Shown here: positions 1-8,060 of the stretch, one piece after another
How positions within the stretch are numbered: the first letter of the stretch is position 1
Layout: each line of letters opens with the position of its first letter
Assembly: GCA_964611895.1 (NCBI GenBank)
Contig: CAZTDN010000005.1
Coordinates: 59,517 to 123,516 of the forward strand
Reading direction: 5' to 3'
DNA length: 64,000 nt
DNA from: JAIEOG01 sp964611895
GTDB taxonomy: Bacteria; Bdellovibrionota; FAC87; UBA2466
Program-made: the position numbers and the translations under genes
The notes under the pieces: generated by a model
Told to the model about the DNA's origin: nothing
Seen by the model: the letters and a program-made list of their open reading frames with translations, nothing else
Database searches by the model: none

Positions 1-381
1 AATACGAGTGTAGGAATTAATCTGCTGACTCGATGGGTTCAGGAGGCGAGTGGTTTGGCCGGCTTGGGGTTTGTCGCAAGCGTTGCCGAAGATCACCATG
101 TTCATAAAAAAGATGCCCCTAGCGGCACAGCGAAACGGCTGCTCGAGGCCTTGAAGAACGCGGGTTTTGCAGAGACACCTGTGCATGTCACTCGTGCAGG
201 CTCTATCGTGGGAAATCACACGGTGAGATTTATTTCCGACGGTGAAGAAATCGTGCTGCAACATCGGGTGACGGATCGCCGCATTTTTGCGCGGGGCGCC
301 TTATGGGGCGCCCGGTACTTACTGCAGCAAAAGTCTCCGAGACTATATACATTTGACGAGGTGAGAATTGAAAACCATTGA
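1..381 (+). CDS. dapB: 4-hydroxy-tetrahydrodipicolinate reductase, C-terminal part
   Basis: The reading frame is open from the first base of the window, so the 5' part, including the Rossmann NAD(P)H domain, lies outside. The visible 126 residues begin with NTSVGINLL, the start of the DapB C-terminal domain. They contain the family signature HHVHKKDAPSGTA, with the catalytic His pair and Lys. DapB reduces the dihydrodipicolinate precursor in the cytoplasm on the way to diaminopimelate and lysine. The stop codon lies 14 bases inside the next gene, an LL-diaminopimelate aminotransferase, so the two are one operon for the same pathway. Confidence 0.93.
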   Translation, partial: NTSVGINLLTRWVQEASGLAGLGFVASVAEDHHVHKKDAPSGTAKRLLEALKNAGFAETPVHVTRAGSIVGNHTVRFISDGEEIVLQHRVTDRRIFARGALWGARYLLQQKSPRLYTFDEVRIENH

Positions 382-1546
382 ACAGGCGCATCGCTTAGCG
401 AGCTTGCCTCCCTATATATTTAGCGAAATAAACGCCATCAAAGCCGATGCTGCCCGTCGAGGGATTTCTCTCACAAGCCTTGCGATCGGGGATCCCGATC
501 GCCCAACTCCTGCTCAGATAGTGGAATGGATTCAGCAGGCCTCTGCACGGCCTAAGAATCATGCATATTCTTCCTATGAAGGAACGCTGGCGTTTCGGTC
601 CGCAGTCGCCAAGTGGTTTGTCGAGCGGTTTGGGGTGGCGTTGGATCCAGAAAAAGAAATTATTGCTCTTATTGGTTCCAAAGAGGGAATCGCTCATTTT
701 CCCGTCGCGTTCTGCAATCCCGGGGACAAGTGTCTCTACCCATCACCGGGCTACCCCGTTTTCTCAACATCCATCTTGTTGGGGGGTGGTCAGGCGATTC
801 CTTACCCGCTGAGTATTGAAAACGGATTTGTTCCAGAAGCAAATCAAATGGAAGCACTCTTTAAAGAGCATCAACCACGCTATGCGATATTAAATTCTCC
901 AGCCAATCCTACTTCTGCCACCATGTCCAAGGACCAGACGGCGGAAATAGTTTCGCTCGCCAAACGTTATGGGGTCATTTTGCTATCGGACAACGCCTAT
1001 AGTGAAATCTACTATGATTCCGCCAAACGTCCCCCGAGCATTTTAGAGGTTCCTGGAGCCAAAGATGTCGCTATCGAGCTGCATTCTTTTTCGAAATCCT
1101 ACAATATGACAGGGTGGCGTCTAGGTTTTGCCGTGGGCAATCCGGATCTGGTCGGTGGTCTATTGCGGGCCAAGACCAATATTGACTCCGGTCCTCTTCT
1201 CGCTGTCCAAGATGCTTGCACGCAAGTGCTTGCGAATGCGGACCTGATATCGGGGCCAATCAGGCAAGTGTATGCCGAGCGACGAGAGGTGCTTTTAAGA
1301 GGACTCGAGCGTATTGGAATTGAGTACTTCAAACCGGAAGCTACCTTTTTTGTGTGGGCCCGTGTTCCCGGGGGAGAAAAGTCCATGGAGTTTACGCGCA
1401 GACTCATCGAAAAAGCGGGTCTGGTGGTCACTCCCGGAATCGGGTTTGGCCAAGAGGGAGAAGGTTTTTTTAGACTAGCAATGACGGTTGAGGTTCCTGC
1501 AATGGAAGAATGTCTCAACCGACTCGAAAAAGCGCTTCGAAACTAG
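368..1546 (+). CDS. dapL: LL-diaminopimelate aminotransferase-type class I/II aminotransferase
   Basis: This 392-residue PLP enzyme belongs to fold type I aminotransferases. The PLP lysine is K243, in SFSKSYNMTGWR, and upstream are the NSPANPTSA and LSDNAYSEI segments that contact the cofactor. The close coupling to dapB supports the DapL role, which converts tetrahydrodipicolinate directly to LL-diaminopimelate and bypasses the succinylase route. A general aspartate/alanine aminotransferase of the same fold cannot be excluded by eye. The start is TTG at 368, supported by GAGGTG just upstream and by the overlap with dapB. The stop overlaps the acs stop on the other strand by 4 bases. Confidence 0.82.
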   Translation: MKTIEQAHRLASLPPYIFSEINAIKADAARRGISLTSLAIGDPDRPTPAQIVEWIQQASARPKNHAYSSYEGTLAFRSAVAKWFVERFGVALDPEKEIIALIGSKEGIAHFPVAFCNPGDKCLYPSPGYPVFSTSILLGGGQAIPYPLSIENGFVPEANQMEALFKEHQPRYAILNSPANPTSATMSKDQTAEIVSLAKRYGVILLSDNAYSEIYYDSAKRPPSILEVPGAKDVAIELHSFSKSYNMTGWRLGFAVGNPDLVGGLLRAKTNIDSGPLLAVQDACTQVLANADLISGPIRQVYAERREVLLRGLERIGIEYFKPEATFFVWARVPGGEKSMEFTRRLIEKAGLVVTPGIGFGQEGEGFFRLAMTVEVPAMEECLNRLEKALRN

Positions 1547-3465
1547 ATTAGCTCCACTAAACCAGGATTCTCGAGAGTGGTGGTGTCACCGGATGTTTTT
1601 TTACCGGCGGCCAAGTCTCGGAGCAATCGGCGCATGATTTTTCCGCTACGCGTTTTTGGAAGCGTCTTGGTCAGGAAAATATCGTCTGGCCGAGCAAGGC
1701 CGCCAATCTCTTTTGCGACATGAGCCTTGAGCTCTCGGACCAATGCCTCTTTTTGAATGTGGGTGCTGTCCCCTCTGGGGATCACGAATGCGACAACTGC
1801 TTGCCCTTTGAGATCATCTGGCCTTCCGACGACTGCAGCTTCGGCAACGAGCGGGTGGCTCACCAGAGCGCTTTCGATTTCCATGGTGCCCAGGCGGTGT
1901 CCAGAAACGTTCAGGACATCATCGACGCGGCCTTTTATCCAATAGTAACCATCGGCATCGCGGTTCGCGCCATCACCAGTGAAATAAATTCCAGGAAATT
2001 TGGAGAAGTAGTTTTCGTGAAAGCGAGCAGGGTCTTTGTGGATGCCTCGGAGCATGGAAGGCCACGGTTGTTTGATAACCAAATAACCTCCCTGATCTGT
2101 GGGGCAGGAGTTCCCTTCTTCGTCGACAATGTCCAAGATGATACCAGGCAGAGGCAGCGAAGCGGATCCCGGCTTTTGGGATACGACGCCGGGAACTCCG
2201 CTAATGAGCATGGATCCGGTCTCGGTTTGCCACCAAGTGTCGACGATAGGGCAACGTTTTCGGCCGATCTGTTCGAAATACCAAATCCACGCTTCAGGGT
2301 TGATCGGTTCTCCTACTGATCCGAGCAGACGTAGTGACAGTAAATCAAATCGAGACGGGTGGGCATTTCCCTCTCTCATGAACGCGCGGATAGCTGTTGG
2401 AGCAGTGTACAAAATGGTTACTTTGTGCTTTTCGATCAGTTCCCAAATTCTTCCGGGGTGGGGGTGGTTTAGCGCGCCCTCAAACAAAACCAGAGTGGCT
2501 GCGTTTGCTAGCATTCCATAAACCACATAGGAATGGCCTGTTATCCAACCGATATCTGCCGTGCACCAATATATGTCGCTGGGTTTAAGATCAAAAACCA
2601 GTTTAGCGGTGTAGGTGGCACCGGCAAGAAACCCACCTGTTGAGTGGACAATGCCTTTTGGCTTTCCTGTGGTCCCACTGGTGTAGAGCATAAACAGTGG
2701 GTGCTCGGAATCAAAAGCGCGGGCCTGGTGTTGGGAAGGCTGATCGGCACATAGCCCCTGCCAGTCGGTGAAGGGGTGTTCAAGTGCTTCGGTGTTCGCC
2801 CTCTGGAGCAGAACGGCGTGCTGCACCCCGGGGCATTCCTTGAGCGCGTCTTTTACTGCCTGTTTCAAGCAAAGAGTTTGTCCTCGCCGAAATGTGACAT
2901 CCGCGCAAAAGATGACCTTACATTCCGCATCCAATACTCGGTCGCGAATCGCGTTTGAACTAAATCCCGCAAAGATTACACTATGAGTCACTCCCACTCG
3001 GGCGCAGGCGAGCATGGTAATTACGGCTTCTGGAACTAAAGGCATGTAAATCGCCGCTGTATCCCCGGGGCGCAGGCCAAGTTTGGTCTGCAGTGCGTTC
3101 GCCATACGGCAAACCGCCGCGTGGAGTTGGCGATAGGTCCAAGTGGACTGAGTTCCGTCCTCTCCTTCCCAAATGAGCGCGAGCTTGTCACCCTGCTTTT
3201 CCAGATGCCGATCCAAGCAATTGGTGCTCGCGTTTAACTGCCCTCCGACGTACCACTGCGCGTTGGGGGCTTTCCATTGAAGAACCGTATGCCACCTTTT
3301 GTTCCAGGTGAGGCATTCGTCCGCTACTTTTTCCCAAAACGCCGGAGGGTTCGCCTGGGCCTGTTCTCTGAGCCGTCGGTAGGCTTCGGGGTCCGATAGG
3401 GCCGCCTGTTTGACAAAAGCTGGTGGTGGCGGGAATAGCCGGGTTTCTTTTAGCACCGTTTCCAT
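1543..3465 (-). CDS. acs: Acetyl-CoA synthetase (AMP-forming)
   Basis: The product is 640 residues, close to the usual 650 for Acs. It activates acetate to acetyl-AMP and then acetyl-CoA. Visible are the P-loop-like YTSGTTGKPKG, the hinge region GDGANRDADGYYW followed by GRVDDVLNVSGHR, and the C-terminal KTRSGKIMRR. The lysine of SGK is about residue 609, the site acetylated and inactivated in the enteric enzyme. The start is the ATG at 3465, because an AAGGAGG stands five bases before it; an in-frame upstream start 16 codons earlier has no such site. The gene is divergent from the receiver-kinase gene, with about 50 bases between them to hold both promoters. Confidence 0.95.
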   Translation of the reverse strand: METVLKETRLFPPPPAFVKQAALSDPEAYRRLREQAQANPPAFWEKVADECLTWNKRWHTVLQWKAPNAQWYVGGQLNASTNCLDRHLEKQGDKLALIWEGEDGTQSTWTYRQLHAAVCRMANALQTKLGLRPGDTAAIYMPLVPEAVITMLACARVGVTHSVIFAGFSSNAIRDRVLDAECKVIFCADVTFRRGQTLCLKQAVKDALKECPGVQHAVLLQRANTEALEHPFTDWQGLCADQPSQHQARAFDSEHPLFMLYTSGTTGKPKGIVHSTGGFLAGATYTAKLVFDLKPSDIYWCTADIGWITGHSYVVYGMLANAATLVLFEGALNHPHPGRIWELIEKHKVTILYTAPTAIRAFMREGNAHPSRFDLLSLRLLGSVGEPINPEAWIWYFEQIGRKRCPIVDTWWQTETGSMLISGVPGVVSQKPGSASLPLPGIILDIVDEEGNSCPTDQGGYLVIKQPWPSMLRGIHKDPARFHENYFSKFPGIYFTGDGANRDADGYYWIKGRVDDVLNVSGHRLGTMEIESALVSHPLVAEAAVVGRPDDLKGQAVVAFVIPRGDSTHIQKEALVRELKAHVAKEIGGLARPDDIFLTKTLPKTRSGKIMRRLLRDLAAGKKTSGDTTTLENPGLVELI

Positions 3466-3516
3466 CAAGCCTCCTTGAAAGCGAGTCAGTATGGCCATAT
3501 CATGAGGATTCACACC

Positions 3517-4605
3517 ATGGAATCTGTTCTCATTGTCGATGACGAAAAAGATAACTTAGAAGCCCTGCGCCGCCTATTGCGTCAGGATTTCGCAGTTACT
3601 GTCACCGAATCCGGGCTCGAAGCCTTGCGGATGATCCAAACCCAAGAATTTGCTGCCATAGTTTCTGATCAGAGAATGCCCGAAATTTCGGGGGTGGAGC
3701 TGCTAGAAAAAGCAAAGCAGATCCGGCCACTCATGACTCGCATATTGTTGACCGGGTACACAGACATCGACTTGGTAATTGGAGCGATCAATCGTGGCAG
3801 CATTTATCGTTACATCGCAAAGCCCTGGGACCCAGCGGATCTCAAGATCACATTGCGACAAGCGGTGGAATCTTTCCGCCTTCGCAAGGACCTCGACGAA
3901 AAAAACGCCGCACTTGAAGCCTCGAATGCGTTGCTGCGCCAATTAGACAGGGCCAAGGCACGTTTTTTGGCTTTGGTGTCCCATGAGTTGAACACGCCGC
4001 TCACTTCCGTTGCGGCGTTTGTGGCGCTTTTGAGCGAAAATCATGGGTTTGCCCCTGAAATTCAAAAAGCAGTCCAGTCGCTCGCGGGTGCGAGCGACCG
4101 TTTGGGTGAAATCGTGCAAGAAGTGCTAAGCTTCGTAAAACTCGAGGCGGATACTCAATGGCAAAAGCACGAGTTCGATTGGCAAAAGAATACAACAGCG
4201 TTGGTTCAACAAGCTCACGCTCGTAGCAACGCTAAGCAGATCGCGGTATCTGTTAAAGGGTCGACGGGGGTTAAGTCGGATTGCGTAGTCGATAAAACAC
4301 TCCTCGCTTTGTCAAAGCTATTACACGAAGCCATCGCCCGTTCAGCAAAAGGTGGCGCAGTTCAAGTGCGATATACTCAGGAGCCAAATTCGGTTTTATT
4401 TCAAGTTGAGTGGAAAGGTGATCCGCTGCCTGCTCAGGCGTTTGATGCCTTCGACCCCGCCGTCGAAGAGAAAAATCACCACCGCAATTTGGCGTTGGGG
4501 TTGGCAATTGCAAAATTCATTGTAGAAAAGCAAGGGGGGGCACTTGTCGCTGAAGGGGACAGCTCCCTGAAAACAGCCTGGTTAAGTGCTCGCTTGCCGG
4601 CCTAG
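3517..4605 (+). CDS. Hybrid protein: N-terminal receiver domain plus histidine kinase
   Basis: This 362-residue cytoplasmic signalling protein starts with a receiver domain (about residues 1-120). Its acidic pair is in LIVDDEKDN, the phospho-acceptor Asp in SDQRMPE and the conserved Lys in AKPWDP. A short coiled segment leads into a HisKA domain with the H-box SHELNTPLTS (about 150-215). The HATPase part is weak: the N-box reads LLHEAIARSAKGG, and only a late glycine motif, LALGLAIAKF, is clear. ATP binding may therefore be altered. There are no membrane segments. The chosen ATG has GAGGA eight bases upstream; an earlier in-frame start exists at 3475. It is next to acs, divergently, but a regulatory link is only inference. 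Confidence 0.8.
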   Translation: MESVLIVDDEKDNLEALRRLLRQDFAVTVTESGLEALRMIQTQEFAAIVSDQRMPEISGVELLEKAKQIRPLMTRILLTGYTDIDLVIGAINRGSIYRYIAKPWDPADLKITLRQAVESFRLRKDLDEKNAALEASNALLRQLDRAKARFLALVSHELNTPLTSVAAFVALLSENHGFAPEIQKAVQSLAGASDRLGEIVQEVLSFVKLEADTQWQKHEFDWQKNTTALVQQAHARSNAKQIAVSVKGSTGVKSDCVVDKTLLALSKLLHEAIARSAKGGAVQVRYTQEPNSVLFQVEWKGDPLPAQAFDAFDPAVEEKNHHRNLALGLAIAKFIVEKQGGALVAEGDSSLKTAWLSARLPA

Positions 4606-5757
4606 CTCAGGAGTTGGCAGCAGACTCGCAAATACGTCGGCAAATTGTTCGATACTGTAACTTTTTTCTACTTTTTCTTTAGCAGCCAGCCCGAGTTTTC
4701 GGCAAAGGGCGCGGTCCTCTTTAAGTCGTGAGAGCCAATGAAGAGCGCCGCTCGTGTCCCCGCGTTTGTACACAAATCCGGTTTCGCCATGCACCACGAG
4801 GTCCCCGGCTACACCGCAGGTATCTGTCAGCACCGTGGGGAGTCCGCAGGCTGAAGCCTCATTTACGACGAGCCCCCAAGTTTCGTATTGCGAAGGAACG
4901 AGCAGTACATCGGCACCATAATACGCGTCTCGTGTCCCGGCTTGGTTCTGAAATCCCAACCAAATCAAACGGTCGATGCCTTGAGCGGTGCGTTTGAGCT
5001 CTGCTTCCAAGGGGCCTGTTCCCACGATAACGGAGTAGGTCCCAGGGGTTTGAGCCAACGCCTTGTGGATTTCGAGAACATCTCGGGGCCGCTTGCGCTC
5101 GAACAACCGTCCGACAAAAAGAATAACAAAAGCGTCATTGGGAATACCGTGACGCTGTCTCCACGCCAGCCGGGTACGCTGCGCGACTTCGTTGCATTGT
5201 TTGAAAAAGGTCAGATCTACGCAATACTTTGCGGAGACTATCCGAGAATCAGCAAGTCCAAGCCGTCGGTAGTATTGCTGCGTTTTTCTTCCGATTGCGA
5301 TAAAGCGCCATACTCCACGGAAGAAAAACGCCCGTAGAGGCATCTTAATCCAACGTCGGATGCCCGCGCCGCCGCTTTGGAAAGTTTCACCCACAAAAAT
5401 CAGCGGGATTCGGTTTAGGGCACACAGAACGCGAAGTATCCAGTGCTCGGGCAGGTAGTACCCGTATATGGCCACCCTGGAGGGATTTTCTCGCTTTAAA
5501 ATTTGCGAGAGTGTTCGCCAGGTTTTTATAGTGGACCACTGGGCTGTCCCCAGTGATTCCTTCGGTAACCCTTGCTGGAGAGGTAGCCCCCACTTTTGGG
5601 CCGGGTTTTTCCCAATTTCATGGAACCACCAGCGAGAGTCGTCAAACTCTGCATTGAAGAAAAACACCTTCATATCGTTGTGGCGCCTAAACAGCTGGCT
5701 AAAGACCGGGCTGCGGTATTGGATGGGGTGGGTATCAAAGATGAGCAATCGGTCCAT
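4582..5757 (-). CDS. Glycosyltransferase family 4 (GT-B)
   Basis: This 391-residue GT-B glycosyltransferase has an N-terminal acceptor domain (FDTHPIQYRSPVF). The C-terminal nucleotide-sugar domain carries VILFVGRLFERKRP, and the family motif is in SQYETWGLVVNEASACGLP, where the E-x7-E pattern binds the donor. It should transfer a sugar from an activated donor onto a cell-surface or lipid acceptor in the cytoplasm; the sugar cannot be told. No other polysaccharide genes flank it. The start is the ATG at 5757; an in-frame TTG six codons upstream is possible. The 3' end overlaps the receiver-kinase gene by 24 bases, tail to tail. Confidence 0.85.
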   Translation of the reverse strand: MDRLLIFDTHPIQYRSPVFSQLFRRHNDMKVFFFNAEFDDSRWWFHEIGKNPAQKWGLPLQQGLPKESLGTAQWSTIKTWRTLSQILKRENPSRVAIYGYYLPEHWILRVLCALNRIPLIFVGETFQSGGAGIRRWIKMPLRAFFFRGVWRFIAIGRKTQQYYRRLGLADSRIVSAKYCVDLTFFKQCNEVAQRTRLAWRQRHGIPNDAFVILFVGRLFERKRPRDVLEIHKALAQTPGTYSVIVGTGPLEAELKRTAQGIDRLIWLGFQNQAGTRDAYYGADVLLVPSQYETWGLVVNEASACGLPTVLTDTCGVAGDLVVHGETGFVYKRGDTSGALHWLSRLKEDRALCRKLGLAAKEKVEKSYSIEQFADVFASLLPTPELGRQAST

Positions 5758-5806
5758 GCGAAGTACTCTATACAAAATGGAGTGGGCTTTGTAGACTCAG
5801 TCCGCC

Positions 5807-6052
5807 ATGGGAAAATACCCTATCGAAACCGGAAACATTGTTTTGATCCTACTGGGCATCGTTTTGGTTGCCTCCGCACCTTATATTACCTACAGGACCC
5901 TACGGGAAATACGCCTCAAACAGTCCTTAAAGGAAAAAATCGGCCTTCAACAGTGGGGGAGCCACGGCTTGAATTTTGTCATTGCCGGGTTGTTTTTGTT
6001 TGCGGGTGTGCTTTTTGTTCTGAACAACTTACGCGGAAATCCATTGCATTAA
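5807..6052 (+). CDS. Small two-helix membrane protein, unknown
   Basis: This 81-residue protein has two hydrophobic segments, about residues 10-27 and 55-72, joined by a basic stretch (TLREIRLKQSLKEK). It would therefore sit in the inner membrane as a hairpin, with the loop probably cytoplasmic. I do not recognise a family. Its stop is 12 bases before the DUF1844 gene, so the two are likely co-transcribed. The ATG has no strong Shine-Dalgarno sequence. Two spaced membrane segments and the tight spacing argue that it is real. Confidence 0.6.
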   Translation: MGKYPIETGNIVLILLGIVLVASAPYITYRTLREIRLKQSLKEKIGLQQWGSHGLNFVIAGLFLFAGVLFVLNNLRGNPLH

Positions 6053-6064
6053 GAAGAGGGATTG

Positions 6065-6346
6065 ATGAGCGAAGATAAAAACAAACCAACCGCACCTGAT
6101 TCCGTGGACTTTGCCACTTTTATTTTTTCTCTCGCTACGGGGGCCTTTATTCAGATGGGAGAGATTCCCGATCCCCTCACGAATAAAAAAGAGAAGAATC
6201 TCCCCTTAGCCCAGCAGAACATAGATATTTTGTTGATGCTCAAGGCTAAAACTAAGGGAAATCTTTCCGGTGACGAATCGCAGATGCTGGAAAGTCTACT
6301 GAGTCAAGCGCAGTTGAAGTTTGTCGAAGTTTCTGGCCGGCCATAG
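6065..6346 (+). CDS. DUF1844 family protein
   Basis: The 93-residue product has the pattern of DUF1844: DFATFIFSLATGAFIQMGEIPDP, then NLPLAQQNIDILLMLKAKTKGNL and a short C-terminal helix. The function of the family is unknown; it is common in deltaproteobacteria and relatives. I chose the ATG at 6065 over the TTG three bases earlier because AAGAAGAGG lies at the right distance. It sits between a small membrane protein and nrnA in a likely three-gene operon. Confidence 0.75.
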   Translation: MSEDKNKPTAPDSVDFATFIFSLATGAFIQMGEIPDPLTNKKEKNLPLAQQNIDILLMLKAKTKGNLSGDESQMLESLLSQAQLKFVEVSGRP

Positions 6347-6364
6347 AACTTTAGGACTGCATGT

Positions 6365-7321
6365 TTGGACAACACACTCCGGTCCCTTCGAACACTTGAT
6401 AGATTTCTGCTGACAACGCATGATTATCCCGATGGGGATGGATTGGGCTCTCAAGTAGCGTTGCACCGGGCCTTGTTGAAGCTGGGTAAACATTCGGTAA
6501 TTTTGAACCCAGGTGGAACGCCGGAAAAGTTTTCAATCGTCGATCCAGAGGGGCAAATCACCGTCCATTCCGCTGCCCACACCCTACCAGAGTTTGACGC
6601 CGTAGTTATATTGGACACCAACGAGTTGAAAATGCTCGGAAGCTTAGTGACTCCGTTACAAAAACAGGGAAAGCCATTTATTTTTATTGATCACCACGCT
6701 CCTGAAGCTATGCCTCCGGGTAATCACTTCGTGGATGAGAGGTTTGCCGCAACAGGAGAAATGGTTTTCAACTTGATTCAGGCGTTGGGTGTCGAGCTGG
6801 ATGGTGTGATGGCGACTGCACTTTACGTCGCGATCTTTACCGATACGGGAGGGTTTCGCTACCGCCGCACCAGTGCCTTGTCTCACCAAATTGCCTCAGC
6901 CTTGTTGTCCAAGGGAGTCGAGCCCGAGACGGTTCACCGAGCGGTATTCGCACGCGAGAGCGCTGCCAAGATGCGGCTCTTGGGGCGCACACTCGAAAAC
7001 CTCGAGCTTTCGCAGGACGGAAGGGTCGCCTGGGTGTCGATTCCGTTGGATACTCGCGACAGCTACGGCGCTACCATAGAAGACACCGAGTCGTTCATTG
7101 GCTTTCTGACTTTACTGTCCGGGGTGGAAATCGCGGTGCTTTTTCGAGAAGAAGAAGGCAATCGGGTCAAAGTGAGTTTGCGGGGCATGGGAAGTCGTCC
7201 CATCCTAGAAATAGCGCGAGCGTTAGGGGGAGGGGGGCATCGTTTTGCGGCGGGTGCTCGCCTCAGTGGATCGTTGGATTCGGTGATAAAGAAGGTGCTG
7301 GAGCGTTGCCAAAAGGCGTAG
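6365..7321 (+). CDS. nrnA: NrnA-type DHH/DHHA1 phosphoesterase (nanoRNase/pAp phosphatase)
   Basis: This 318-residue cytoplasmic hydrolase has the two-domain NrnA layout. The DHH domain supplies metal ligands through HDYPDGDGLGS (D23, D25), VVILDTNE and FIDHH (109-111). The DHHA1 domain ends with the substrate-binding GGGGHRFAAGA. The family degrades 2-5 nt RNAs and dephosphorylates pAp. The start is TTG with AGGA ten bases upstream; a nearby ATG at 6361 is out of frame. The last 59 bases overlap the convergent DTW gene, the longest such overlap in the window. Confidence 0.88.
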   Translation: MDNTLRSLRTLDRFLLTTHDYPDGDGLGSQVALHRALLKLGKHSVILNPGGTPEKFSIVDPEGQITVHSAAHTLPEFDAVVILDTNELKMLGSLVTPLQKQGKPFIFIDHHAPEAMPPGNHFVDERFAATGEMVFNLIQALGVELDGVMATALYVAIFTDTGGFRYRRTSALSHQIASALLSKGVEPETVHRAVFARESAAKMRLLGRTLENLELSQDGRVAWVSIPLDTRDSYGATIEDTESFIGFLTLLSGVEIAVLFREEEGNRVKVSLRGMGSRPILEIARALGGGGHRFAAGARLSGSLDSVIKKVLERCQKA

Positions 7322-7973
7322 CCTTCGGGGCCTTAGCGTTTCGGGCCTGGTCCACAAATAGAGAAAAGTATTCAAAGAGGGCGTCTGAGGTTGCCGCTTC
7401 TCCCAGGGCATGGAGGCTTTCGGCGCCCGCTTCGAGGGTTGAAAGGCAGCGACTGCGTGGCTGGCGGCGAAGCGTGCCGTAACGGGAGCCCTGGCTGGGA
7501 TTCAAAAGCAGCCGATTCAATTTGAGAAGCCAGGGGTTGCGCCACCATAGGGTCTTGGACTGTTTCCAGTTCCCATCTAGTAAAACCACTCCCTTTAAAC
7601 GAACGTCCTGAACGAATTTGCCTTTGCGATCACGTACTTCGAAGGGGCGTTCGGGTTTTACAAGCTGGGAGTCTTTCTGGGTTCCTAAGTACAAAACAGC
7701 CCATTCCTGCGGGTCTTGGGTGTCTCTTCCCCAAGCATGGTTCAGGGAACGCCAGGACAAACCCACTCGATGGACCGCACTATGGGGCAAGGCCAGGCTC
7801 AAAAGGCGAGCAGACCCCAACGGGTTTTTAGCTTCGCGTGGGTGTTGAAGAATCAAAAACTGGATTTGGCTGTCCAAGACCGGCCGTTTTTCACAAATAC
7901 AATACGAAACCGGCTTCCAGCAGCTTGGGCAGCTTGCTTGCGATGGGCTATTTGGTGTAGAAAAATCTCGCAT
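7263..7973 (-). CDS. DTW-domain protein (tRNA-uridine aminocarboxypropyltransferase family)
   Basis: This 236-residue protein starts with four cysteines spaced as a zinc knuckle (CPSCWKPVSYCIC). It then has the DTW core: ILQHPREAKNPLGSARLL, and the signature as LDGNWKQSKTLWWRNPW. The usual D-x-T-W reads DGNW here. DTW enzymes (TapT/TuaA, TSR3) transfer the aminocarboxypropyl group of S-adenosylmethionine to tRNA uridine or rRNA. The tRNA role is the likelier for a bacterial protein of this size. The tail after about residue 215 is low in complexity (APKATPFGNAPAPS) and lies wholly inside the nrnA overlap. Confidence 0.8.
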   Translation of the reverse strand: MRDFSTPNSPSQASCPSCWKPVSYCICEKRPVLDSQIQFLILQHPREAKNPLGSARLLSLALPHSAVHRVGLSWRSLNHAWGRDTQDPQEWAVLYLGTQKDSQLVKPERPFEVRDRKGKFVQDVRLKGVVLLDGNWKQSKTLWWRNPWLLKLNRLLLNPSQGSRYGTLRRQPRSRCLSTLEAGAESLHALGEAATSDALFEYFSLFVDQARNAKAPKATPFGNAPAPSLSPNPTIH

Positions 7974-8060
7974 TCAGTAAGCCTTTAGCATAAATGGCGC
8001 GCTGACTTCACCCTATTTAAGAATCTCCCCCAAAAGGGAAGGCTAAAGGATTTTCCTCTC

